A DNA stretch of 50,550 nt. Source: Auriscalpium vulgare (Eukaryota > Basidiomycota > Agaricomycetes > Russulales > Auriscalpiaceae). The position numbers and the translations under genes were made by a program. The notes beneath the pieces were generated by a model. That model worked only from the letters and a program-made list of their open reading frames with translations. It searched no databases and had not been told where the DNA came from. Shown piece by piece: positions 37,222 through 47,087 of the stretch. The stretch is taken from assembly GCA_019915015.1 (NCBI GenBank), contig JAHBBC010000074.1:1-50550 (forward strand), given 5' to 3'. Every line of letters begins with the position of its first letter. Within the stretch, counting starts at the first letter, position 1.

Positions 37222-39359
37222 ATGAACGGAGACCGTCGCACGCTCCAGTCGCTCCAACACATGTTCGGTGCATCGGGCGCCCAGAGACCCAGTGGCATGA
37301 ATAATAATCACAGACGCTCCGAATACGTGCGGTTCCATCCAGATGACGATCAACGTAACTACCCGGACGCGCTCTTCGACCGTAAGCTATCCATTGTCAT
37401 GAACAAACAATGTTTTCATACTCTCCGCAACAAGATCCCAATAACTTCGTTCCCAACAAGGACTGGGCAGGGCGCACCATATGGTGGGGACTCAGCCCGG
37501 TACGTCTCTACCTCAGATACGCGTCCTGTATGTTCAGCTCATTATTTTTGTCGCGCCGCGCAGATTGTCCCACAGGGCAAGCCTGGCGCGGGCCATGTTG
37601 ACCATGTGCATGACTACGAACACCTCATGATGCGCAAGGTACGCACATCCTGTCAAACTGGCATCTCGCCATCCGCGCGACGCACGCTGATTCGCTCCCT
37701 TACGTACTTAGATGGCAGGGAACTTGTATGGCCGGGCGGGCGGGAACGCTGCATTTCCGGAGACGCCGGAGGAGCAGTTCGTCGGTGCCTTGGTTGACAA
37801 GCAGGTGCGTCTTCAGGTAGATGTGGACCAGGATGACGCCTAAGGCGGTAGCAGATCAGGAAGCTCGACGCGATGGACCTCGGTGATCTGGTACACAGGG
37901 ACTACACACTCAAAATCGTTCTGGAGTGAGTCTGATCGCTGTGTTCATTTAACTGGCTCAGACCTTTTCATTCTCAAGGGAGATCAAGGACAATCATGGG
38001 AACGACATTGTTCGCTGCACGTCTATCCTGCTGTGTCTGCAGCTCATCTTCTGACACAGATTTGGAGAGAGTTCCGAGTCTCCGGAGGTATCTCCATCGC
38101 CGCGCTTGCAGACAAAGTGATCACTCCATTGATGGGATGGTGAGGCCTCGTTCTGTCTCTCTTGTCACTCTCAACTGATTTTTCAGGGTACGGAACTACC
38201 ACGCGCATGCATTCACGGTCCACAAAGACGGTGCGGTGTACGGGCCCACGGTCTGTTTCAACGACACTACGTCTCAGTAGTGCAGCTGATGAACCGAATT
38301 CAGGAGTCGAAGGCGATCGACATGATGCACTTGCAATCCGTGCGTACCGCGCATTTGTAACATTGGTGACTTGATGGAACCTTTCAAGGCAGATCGGCTA
38401 CGGCGCCGTCCCGGAGAAGAGCAACCGCGGGGTCTGGACGCTTGCACACCTCCTGCAGGAGGAAGGAGAGACTATGCTTTGGGTATACGATTGTAAGTCC
38501 TCGAGCGCGCTCCACCGCCTGTTTACTAACTTGAGACGCTACCAGACGGTGACAATTACACTCATGTCATCACGGTGAGCTCCATCCACATCTCGAATAC
38601 TTACAAACCAACGCGACAACAGGTCGAGGAAATCGCACCTGTCTCTGAGAGCACCGGAAAGGTTGCGGTGCTCGACGGCGCCGGTGCGTGCCCGCGCGAG
38701 GATGGTAGCGGCAACCACGAATGGGCGGAGGAAGTGCGCAAGCTCGCCTCCCCGATAGCGTCCGAGCGGGAGACCGTGCTCGGCGAGCTGCGGCGCGCAC
38801 TGAACTACAAGGGCCGCACGATTGGTGCATCTTTCGACCCTGAAGATTTCGATTTGGCAGAGGCGCGCGCACGCGTGCACGCGGCGCTCGGGAGCCCGGA
38901 CTCGGTGGGGAGCGGCGCGAAGACGTTCGTGAGTATGCTGCACGAGGACGCGGTGGATGACCTCCACAATGGCCTGGGTGCAGCGGGAAGGTTGAAAAAG
39001 GGGCAGACGCTCGAGCGCACTTGGGACGACGAGGAAGGCGGCCCGCGCCTTGGCGGCCGGTACATGGAGGAGATCACGTCGTCAAAGAGGGACAAGAAGG
39101 ACGGCGCGTGCTGCTATATGTGCGGGACGCCGCACGATCTTTCGGGGTAAGTGAACAGGATCTGAGAGCTTTCTGGGGATAGGCTAATTGTCGTGCAGTT
39201 GTACAGGCTGTCGAAAGGCGTTCTACTGCGGGACTGAGTGTCAAAAGGTTCGCGTTCGCTCAGTTGTTCGATACGAGGGAAATGGCGATCTGATTGCTTG
39301 CTTAACAGGCGCACTGGAACGCTGGTCATAGGGCTCAATGCAAAAAATGGAGAAAGTAG
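37222..39359 (+). CDS. pRiA4b ORF-3-like domain protein with C-terminal MYND zinc finger
   Basis: The start MNGDRRTLQSLQHMFGASG is followed by RTIWWGLSPIVPQGKPGAGH and a linker. The plasmid pRiA4b ORF-3-like (PF07929) domain comes next: YTLKIVLEEIK, IWREFRVSGGISIAALADKV, MGWVRNYHAHAFTVHKDGAV, YGAVPEKSNRGVWTLAHLLQ and TMLWVYDYGDNYTHVITVEE. A region of about 180 residues follows. The C-terminal MYND finger is CCYMCGTPHDLSGCTGC, FYCGTECQKAHWNAGHRAQC, then KKWRK and stop. The MYND finger suggests protein binding in a regulatory complex, and the first domain has no settled function. One place, at 38249-38290, needs either an unusually short 35-nt intron or a frameshift, because an in-frame TAG lies at 38278-38280. 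About nine introns are present. Confidence 0.8.
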
Positions 39360-39482
39360 GTATTTCCGAGCAGATTATAATCATATCGTCCGTCATATTT
39401 GTCATCGGCGCCAAATATGATATTAGGTCGACGCCCGTGGATACTTGTAACTCCGCAGCACCCATCTTGGCCTTGGCACCCA

Positions 39483-39490
39483 TATATATG
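39483..39490 (+). promoter_or_regulatory. TATA box of DUF6593 gene 1
   Basis: ATATATAT-type sequence lies about 50 nt before the start codon. Genes 2 and 3 have GTATAATGCATATAAC at 40563-40578 and the matching place before 41699, about 35-45 nt before their starts. Confidence 0.4.
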
Positions 39491-39537
39491 CGCACGACGC
39501 ACAGCAGCGCACACATTGCAAGTATCCTCTGACCACC

Positions 39538-40269
39538 ATGGAGCTCCATTTCTCTCGCAACCGCCTTCTCAACACTGTCCTGCGCGACTCGCAGGGCGCG
39601 CCTCTGTTCCGCGTTGACACCCAGAAGGGGAAGCTCTCAGTCACCACTGTCTCGCGATTCGTGGGCGGTGTCAAAGAGAGTGAGGTACAGATGGCGGGCA
39701 GGGAGCGTGTTACGGGTGACAACGTGTCGGATACTGACATCCTGCTGATGGGGCTACAGGAGGAGCCAGTCGCCCAGATCGAGTGGCATTACTGGAGCCA
39801 GTCGGTATTCCGCATACACGGAGAGACGAGGGAGGTGAAAGAGTATATGCCCAGCAAGGGTGTGTTTCAGACGTGCGTCTATTTTATATGGATGTGGACG
39901 CATTGATTCAACGCAGACTTGTCTACAGGCAGCGCGTCTTCACCGCCAAAAACGGCCAGAAGTACAAGTGGCAGATCGGCTCGAACAGTTGCAAGGTCAA
40001 TCGTCCCGCTTTTCTTGACTCGTTAGAGCCATTGAAATTATATTGACAATGGTACACAGCTTGAGCTGGACGACGGCACGAAGACCGTTGTAGCGCGCTT
40101 CCACCGCAGCTCCCTTGGGATTATCGGCAAAAAGCACAGAGCCTATCTGGAGGTTACTCAGGAAGTCATGCCGATCATCGACGAGGTGATCATGACTTTC
40201 ATATGGGTGGAGAAGCGGAGGGAGGAGGGCGAGGCAGCGTCGCAGCAGATGCCCTACGTCACGCCTTAG
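39538..40269 (+). CDS. DUF6593 (tubby-like fold) protein, copy 1
   Basis: DUF6593 proteins are short beta-rich proteins expanded in basidiomycetes, and their function is unknown. The protein is 203 aa from three exons (introns of 56 and 64 nt, both with stops). It starts MELHFSRNRLLNTVLRDSQG, followed by PLFRVDTQKGKLSVTTVSRF, SDTDILLMGLQEEPVAQIEW, VFRIHGETREVKEYMP, RVFTAKNGQKYKWQIGSNSC, LELDDGTKTVVARFHRSS and VMPIIDEVIMTFIWVEKRR. There is no signal peptide. The fold is expected to be a tubby-like barrel, by family knowledge. It is the most diverged of the three local copies. Confidence 0.85.
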
Positions 40270-40609
40270 ACGTATGCATTTGCGGTAACCTATCGTGCGC
40301 TCTGAAGTCCCTATCGACAACTTATCTAATCACTATAAGTAGGCGGCCCGCATCTTGAATGACTTTTGTACCCATGACCAGGGGAGAGCCCTGATAGGCT
40401 CGTGCTGGAGCATTGGCAGTGCTCAGCTTGGCTTCATGAAAACTCGTTACCAGGTGAGCGCTCACGAGTGAATTCAGGCGAATATCGCGCCTGTCATATG
40501 CTCACCCATCTGCACGCCACTAAAAGTATGATGGAAGCCAACTAGTACACGCCTCCGCCACCGTATAATGCATATAACCCGACCCATCCACGCGCTACCG
40601 AAGATAACC
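40270..40609 (+). repeat. Intergenic repeat unit upstream of DUF6593 copy 2
   Basis: This segment is nearly identical to 41321-41698 over most of its length, for example around AAGTAGGCGGCCCGCATCTT and AGCCCTGATAGGCTCGTGCT. It also includes the promoter with its TATA-like sequence. The second copy has an extra insert of about 35 nt near 41595-41640. The similarity marks a recent local duplication of gene plus flanks. Confidence 0.8.
40455..40464. promoter_or_regulatory. Palindrome TGAGCGCTCA upstream of DUF6593 copy 2
   Basis: This is a perfect 10-bp palindrome about 145 nt before the start codon. In the paralogous promoter it is extended to TGAGCGCTTGAGCGCTCA (41502-41519). It could be a site for a dimeric transcription factor. 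This is inferred from symmetry and conservation only. Confidence 0.35.
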
Positions 40610-41320
40610 ATGGAGCTGCGTTTTTCGCGCAACAGTCTGTTCAACACCGTCCTGCGCGACACGCAGGGCGCGCCACTGTTTCGCATCGACACCCGGAAGG
40701 GCCCGAGGAAGGTCTCCCTCACCATTGTCTCGCGGTTCGTGGGCGGTGTCGACGAGCCGTCGAGGGAGGTGCTCGCGGACGAGACTAGCAGGAACGTCAC
40801 CGGCGATGGCGCGTCGGATACTGACATCCTGCTGATGGGGCTCCAGGAGGAGCAGGTCGCGCAGATCGAGTGGCATCAATGGAGCCAATCAATATTCCGC
40901 ATACGCGGAGAGACAAAGGAGGTGAAGGAATATATGCCTCATAAGGGTGTACTTCGGAGGTGCGTCTATGATTTATGGATGTGAACGCATCGATTTGACG
41001 CGAGTTTACTATGCAGGCAGCGCATCTTCACTGCTTCAAATGGCCACAAGTATAAGTGGCGGCTGGGCTACACCACATGCTGGGTAAATCACGGTACCTT
41101 TCTATGCACGGGACGAATTTATATTGACCTTGGCACGCAGCTTCAGCCGGACGACGGCAAGGACATCGTCGTAGCGCGCTTCCACCGCAGTTCCCTCGGG
41201 ATTATCGGGAAAAAGCACAGAGCCTATCTGGAGGTTACACAGGAGGTCATACCGATCATCAACGAGGTGATCATGACTTTCATATGGGTGGAAAAGCGGA
41301 GGGAGGACCGCCAGAAATAG
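40610..41320 (+). CDS. DUF6593 (tubby-like fold) protein, copy 2
   Basis: The protein is 198 aa after removal of two 57-nt introns. It starts MELRFSRNSLFNTVLRDTQG and shares nearly all of its sequence with copy 3. The first intron contains an in-frame stop (TGA); the second has none. The end is WVEKRREDRQK before TAG, shorter than copies 1 and 3, which end in PYVTP and YIAP. An upstream in-frame ATG at 40568 lies inside the TATA-like region, so the ATG conserved in all three genes was chosen. It is probably co-regulated with copy 3, since the promoters are nearly identical. Confidence 0.87.
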
Positions 41321-41698
41321 AATCTGCATCACACCCATTTGCAGTAACCTATCGTGCACTCTGGTCCCCATCGACGACTTATCTATTCACAATAAGTAGG
41401 CGGCCCGCATCTTGAATGACCTTTGTACCTATGACCAGGGAGAGCCCTGATAGGCTCGTGCTGGAGCATTGGCAGCGCTCAGCTTGGCTTCATTTACCAG
41501 GTGAGCGCTTGAGCGCTCACGAGCGAATATCGCGCCTGTCATATGCTCACCCATTTGCACGCCACTAAAAGTATGATATAAGCCAACTAGTACATACGCA
41601 GATCAGGTACAGGTACAGCCCGTGCGTGCGCAGTCAAACGCCTCCGCCACCGTATAATGCATATAACCCGACCCATCCACGCGTTACCGAAGATAATC
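41321..41698 (+). repeat. Intergenic repeat unit upstream of DUF6593 copy 3
   Basis: Partner of 40270-40609. The 3' flank of gene 2 equals the 3' flank of gene 1, which shows that the duplicated unit was gene plus intergenic region. The similarity stops after gene 3 (42430). Confidence 0.8.
41502..41519. promoter_or_regulatory. Extended palindromic element upstream of DUF6593 copy 3
   Basis: TGAGCGCTTGAGCGCTCA contains one perfect TGAGCGCTCA-type half-site arrangement with GAGCGCT repeated. The corresponding site before copy 2 has a single unit. Confidence 0.35.
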
Positions 41699-42430
41699 AT
41701 GGAGCTGCGTTTCTCGCGCAACAGTCTGTTCAACACCGTCCTGCGCGACACGCAGGGCGCGCCACTGTTTCGCATCGACACCCGGAAGGGCCCGAGGAAG
41801 GTCTCCCTCACCACTGTCTCGCGGTTCGTGGGCGGTGTCGACGAGCCGTCGAGGGAGGTGCTCACTAGCAGGAACGTCACCGGCGACGGCGCGTCGGATA
41901 CTGACATCCTGCTGATGGGGCTCCGGGAGGAGCAGGTCGCGCAGATCGAGTGGCATTACTGGAGCCAATCAATATTCCGCATACGCGGAGAGACGAAGGA
42001 GGTGAAGGAATATATGCCTGGTAAGGGTGTACTTCGGAGGTGCGTCTATGATTTATGGATGTGGGCGCATCGATCTGACGCGAGTCTACTATGCAGGCAG
42101 CGCATCTTCACTGCTTCAAATGGCCAGAAGTATGAGTGGCAGTTCGGCTGCAACACATGCTGGGTAAATCGTGGTACCTTTCTGTCGACTGGACGAATTT
42201 ATATTGAGCTTGGCACGCAGCTTCAGCTGGACGACGGCAAGGACACAGTCGTTGCGCGCTTCCACCGCAGCTCCCGCGGGTTTGTCGGCAAAGCGCACAA
42301 TGCATATCTGAAGGTAGTGCAGGAGATCATGCCGATCATCGACGAGGTGATCATGACTTTCATATGGGTGGAGAAGCGGAGGGAGGACCGCCAGAAGGCG
42401 TGGCAGCACAGGATCTACATAGCGCCTTAG
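41699..42430 (+). CDS. DUF6593 (tubby-like fold) protein, copy 3
   Basis: Spliced like its paralogues, the protein is 205 aa: MELRFSRNSLFNTVLRDTQG, SRFVGGVDEPSREVL, SDTDILLMGLREEQVAQIEW, IFRIRGETKEVKEYMP, RIFTASNGQKYEWQFGCNTC, LQLDDGKDTVVARFHRSS, and a C-terminus QHRIYIAP. Both introns (42040-42096 and 42164-42220) are 57 nt and free of in-frame stops, so the unspliced reading frame is also open, giving 243 aa. Splice signals match those of copies 1 and 2, and I take the spliced form as the main product. Its function is unknown. Confidence 0.87.
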   Translation: MELRFSRNSLFNTVLRDTQGAPLFRIDTRKGPRKVSLTTVSRFVGGVDEPSREVLTSRNVTGDGASDTDILLMGLREEQVAQIEWHYWSQSIFRIRGETKEVKEYMPGKGVLRRCVYDLWMWAHRSDASLLCRQRIFTASNGQKYEWQFGCNTCWVNRGTFLSTGRIYIELGTQLQLDDGKDTVVARFHRSSRGFVGKAHNAYLKVVQEIMPIIDEVIMTFIWVEKRREDRQKAWQHRIYIAP

Positions 42431-42735
42431 CCTTGACGTGCGCGCCGCTCCTTGGGAGAACCGAGATTAGCTCGTGTATGCCAAGCCATCTGATACTACA
42501 CCTGTCAGATTTGTTTGAGACCATCAGCTGCAGGAAGGCGGCCTTGGAGGCTTTGACCTTTAACCACGCGCTCGGAGATGAATGCAAACCGACACGAAAG
42601 CAGATTGCGAATGCGGGATGGGTATGTAATGGGCGGATATACTGATACAGGGTTGCGAAGGGTATAGTAGAGATAATTATAAAGAAGTAGAAGGCGTACA
42701 CAAGAAACAGAGTAAAGTATAGACGCTAGGAGCTG

Positions 42736-45112
42736 TCAAGTCGAAGTCCGGTCCACTGACCACAGAGGTGTGTCGGCGAGGAGGAAACTCGGGCAATTCC
42801 AGGACATCTGACAACCGAAGACAAAGTTCTGTGTCTCCCGGCAGGGCTTACGGGGAATGTTGCAGTCATTGTTCGGGACAGGTCGACTGGGCTTGTGCAG
42901 CACTAAGTACAGTGCCAATATGTCAGCTTTTGTTGCATGTGGTCGAGCACGGGAAATCGTACTGTTGTAACCTCGCGCGGCACAGAGCTCCCAATCTCTA
43001 TACAAGGGAAATAAATGCGTGAGCGAGCAAATATCGAAGATAGTCCCTAGAGCGTACATCGAAGCGAAGAATTGGTCGTTCTTAATTTCAGAAATAGTCG
43101 GCCGGTCAGCAGGGTGCCGCGACAAGAGCTGGTTGTGATTCAAAGGGTCAACACGCGTCCACGATCTAAGGACAGTATCACGTACCATTCGAAGAAGACT
43201 TTTAGCTTCGAGGCCGTCAACGTACCTTTCGAGGCCTTCGTCGATGTCCTTGGTCAGAATGGCGCACATACCCATGTCGGACTCGCGGGAGCCGGGACCA
43301 TTAGTCTGGAAAAAAGACTATGCGAGGTCCAGATCAGCCCGAACTTGCGACTATAAAAAAGGTTGCTCACCTTCCCATCACGGCGCCCAATAAACAGATC
43401 TAGGATGACAAGACCGTACATCCATATGTCAACGTTGTAGTCGTACGCCGGGTGGTCCGCAAAGAGCTCTGGCGCCATGCGGTACGGCGTACCCGCGAGG
43501 TCAGTCATGACAATGTCGGCAAGTGAGTCTCTGGATGAGATGTACGGGTGGGCGGCGAGGCCGAAGTCGCCGAGGCAGACGTGGCCGGACGCGCTCACGA
43601 AGATGTTCTGTGGTTTGATGTCCCGATGAACGACGTTGATGCTGTGAAGCTGTTCCATGGCGAGAAGCTGCCAAATGAGAGGTTACGATGAGTGCTCAGT
43701 AAGTGAGGGGTGCAGGCGTACGATTTCCGCCGCATATACGCGTATCTCCCTCATCGACATTCGCCTGTCAAAATTTCGAAGGCAACTCATCAGATCCTGG
43801 CCGTGAAGATCCTGACAACCGCGACCACATCAGCCCTGTCCTCGCAAGGAAAAAGTGTTCTCACCATGACGATATACACATTCCAATCATCCTGGAACGT
43901 GCTGATTATATGCGCCAAGAACTGCAGCTTCTTCACCGTTGCGCGCCGCAGCACCTGGATCTCCGTATCGAACTGGCTGCGCGCATCCTCACCTCCTTCA
44001 GACTCTAAGTCGCTCTTGCTCAGCACCTTGATGGCAACAGTGTCCGCGATTGTCAGGTCGGCCTTCAACGTGCGCGTGCGCGCCTGGTAGACCCGACCGA
44101 AGCCACCCTCGGCCAGGAGGCCGCAGACTGTGTATTCAAAGCGGTCGTCGCTGAGAACGGTGGGTTCGCTGCCCTCGGCTGCGACGCAAGTGTCGCCGAG
44201 TGCAGTCTCTTCGGGTGTCTTGACCGGCGGATGGTTCAGCGCACGAGTTGCTTCGAGTGCCGCAGCATCTGGGCGGTCGGCCAGCCCTGATGTCAATATG
44301 GTGAGGCGGGATTCGTGACTGTCGACTGAAAGAACTCACTGTTGAAGACCGATGTAAGATCTACCGATGGGCGTCTCGGAATGGGAGGGCGGGTTGAAAC
44401 AGGCTGAGGTGGGATGAAGGAACCATGGTTAGAGCTGCCGTCCCGACTTGGCGAGCTCGGCGTAGGGTTTGAACAAACCGCGAAATCGGAAGTGCCAACA
44501 GACTCCTCTTCCAAGTCAGGAGCGGGCAATGGAGACTGAGAGGCCTGGAATAAGCATTACTCCTCGAATACCATATCGAGAGACGTATTGAATGGCACGC
44601 ACATCCTCGAAGTCAGGAGACAGGACTGTACGCTCATCTTCGACAGCGGCGAGTGAGATGTGCTCTCCTTCATCATCTTCGCTTCGCTCCAGCGACAGAA
44701 GAGACAGAAGACAGGACGGTGGCGCGTCCGGGCCTTCCGCATTGGCAAGCCCAGCTGGAGTTGCATCGCTCACCGAAGGGTTGGGACGGACGGGATACTG
44801 CCTCAGCCGCACCAGCGTGTCGGCAGTCTGAGCATAACGACGTCTCTCCCAAGACGGAGAGCGTACCAGGGGCCTGGGCCGCACACCCGGTCGAGCTGCA
44901 TAACGGGAAGGGAGGGAAGTGAGAGGCGCGCGAGAGATACCCAGTACCTCATCCGAGTCAAGATACGACGATTGACTGTTGTCGGATGGGCTAGGAGTGG
45001 AGATGTTGGTCTGGATGTCGGATTGTGGCGAACCGCGGCGGAAAGCACTGCGGGTTCCCACCGCGTCGCGCGCGCGCTGCAGGAAGCTTGGAATGATGCG
45101 CCGCCACTTCAT
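42736..45112 (-). CDS. Serine/threonine protein kinase with long disordered N-terminus
   Basis: The start MKWRRIIPSFLQRARDA is followed by about 250 residues rich in Ser/Pro and acidic stretches (SQSSYLDSDEVLG, LSLERSEDDEGEHIS). The kinase domain follows with all key motifs: glycine loop LAEGGFGRVYQAR, VAIKVLSK with the ATP-binding Lys, catalytic loop VVHRDIKPQNIF, magnesium motif LGDFGLAA, activation segment GTPYRMAPELF and helix F region VDIWMYGLVILDLFIG. It continues RHPADRPTISEIKNDQFFAS then IDWELCAARGYN after an intron at a GTACGC donor. It ends WSVDRTST. An active cytosolic or nuclear kinase is predicted. The subfamily is not clear; the tail after the domain is loosely like that of AGC kinases. 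The start is less certain, since the frame is open upstream to about 45295. Confidence 0.85.
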
Positions 45113-45482
45113 TGTCGTCGTAGAGGTGGCGGCGAGGCGGTCGAAGAAGGGAGAGCAGACGCGTACTGGGCTTACTACAATCCATCCCGGGGCTGTTATA
45201 AGATGTGCGGCCGACGACGCTTTGATGGGGGTACAAAGGAAGGATGCGCGCCAGTAGCCAAAGCGCGGGCACGATGCCGACGCTTGGGCGCACAATGCGG
45301 TCGGCGACGCAGTGGCTCACGGTTTTCTAGGTCCGCACGGTCAAAGCGGTGCCGACGAGGCATAGCACCTGTCTGCAGGCTGAGATGACATACGTTGCAT
45401 TCCTGTGTATAGTTTCTGTGATAATAGCGTAGGTGGACGGGCATCTCCGTATATATGCGCATATGGGTGATTAGCATCCTGA

Positions 45483-46652
45483 TTATGAGACCAATCGCAA
45501 CAGATATAGAGGAGTTGAGATTTGCGTGTTTAGTACATTGAGATGATATCCACGAGGCCTTGCGGCAGTCAATTCGGCTTGTTCGGAAACTGGAAGAAGG
45601 TGAGTGGGTGGCGGGCGGCTAGGAGAGCAAAGCTGCAACGCACTACGCGCAGGCGCATTGTATTCGAGGTATCCTGTCTGATGACAGTATTCAGGCCCCT
45701 GCACAGTACTATGGTGAGCACGAATGTGTGAGAGCAATGCAGATGTACTCACTCTCGTATGATTGCCTCGGTCCTCGGCACCATAGAGGTTCCCGTCACC
45801 GGCGACCGCCGCATGATCATCTTTTCAGGGTTCGTGCTCAACCAGATGACGGCCTCGTCAGGCAGCGGCAGGGTGCTCGTGAACGACATGCCATCGTCGC
45901 CATCCTCCTCTAACGTGAACCAGAACGTCATCAGCGGATGTGCGTTGCCCACTTTCCGCCGAACCTTGTCGCGCATTGCGAGTGCGACCTTGCGTGTGCC
46001 CTCCGGCATGTCTTCAATAAGGACCTTGGTCACTGGGGCGATTCGCAAGCACTTCGGTTCAGCATCGCTCAGCTCTGGGTGGCCGTTGATCATGTGCTGG
46101 AGGTGGCGCGTGAGGTCCCCCGGCTGGGTGGTGCAGGGCATTCGCACTGCGTAGCGCGTCCAGTCAGAGCGTTTGTCGACAAGGTCAAGCACAGTGACTG
46201 CCATGTTGTGGAAGTGCTCAACAAGAACGTGGGCGGCGAGTGCGCGCTCTGCGAGGCGGAGGGGGAGGTTTTTGACCCCGCCTAACTCAGCCGGCGAGCA
46301 CTGTGTTTTATGTCCGTTGCGCCTAAACAAACAGATAAATAAAGATCGTTGAACAGGATATGTGGTTCGCTCGTACCAATGAGACTTCTGGCACTCCTGA
46401 GAGCAGTACTTTGCCTATCCGACGCGTCGTTATCAGACGTGTTGCACAAAGCTATCTTCCACGACGTACTGATTTGCACCTCGAGCATACCTTAAGCTCT
46501 GCTCGCGCTCTGGTATTCCCGCACTCCTCGTAGTTGGCACATTGGGTAAGGATGTTGTTGAGGCGCTCTTTGCGCTCCTGACGCGTCGGGAGTTGCGATT
46601 CGTATTCCATGCGCATCTCTGGATCGACAAAAGTGATTGCGACGGGAGGCAT
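45483..46652 (-). CDS. MYND zinc finger protein
   Basis: The start MPPVAITFVDPEMRMEYESQ is followed by a MYND finger assembled from three exons: CANYEECGNTRARAELKVCS, RCKSAKYCSQECQKSHW and RNGHKTQC. The rest (about 190 residues) has no recognised domain. It contains AERALAAHVLVEHFHNMAV, LRIAPVTKVLIEDMPEGTRK and HPLMTFWFTLEEDGDDG. The finger is likely to mediate protein contacts. The C-terminal end is uncertain. After MVPRTEAIIRD an exon starting TVQGPEYCHQ stays open to TAA at 45483, but a further intron near 45590-45650 is possible. The gene is unrelated outside the finger to the MYND protein at 37222-39359. Confidence 0.75.
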
Positions 46653-47087
46653 ATCGTTTATCGTCAAAGGCGAATCCGGGCAGAGACAGGCGAGCAGTAG
46701 GCTTGTTTGAAGTCGAGGTCTCGAGGGTCGAGTTGAGGATGGGTGTCGGCTAGGGGTACAAAAATTGCGACCCCTCACTGGGTCACGATCACGTGGTCAT
46801 AGTATTACGTCTTCGCAAATCAAGGACAGAATCCATACTGGTTGCATACTCAACTGGGATTCTATCCCGGGCCTGTCCAGCTAGGGAATTGCCGACTCTA
46901 CTTACTTCGGAGGTATCCGCACCAGCGAAAAATCTCAAGAAAGAATTTATACACAATTTACCAGCTATGGCACGGGCAAGAATAAAGACTACTGTCTCTA
47001 CGTTGGGCGGCTCATTGGCATCTCCCTCATCCTGTCCACCGGGACTACTGAAAACCCCAATTAGCGAAATTGCATCCTACGAACAAA

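Noticed and set aside
44660..45388. A 242-codon plus-strand frame
   Set aside because: It is antisense to the disordered N-terminal part of the kinase gene and shows no domain.
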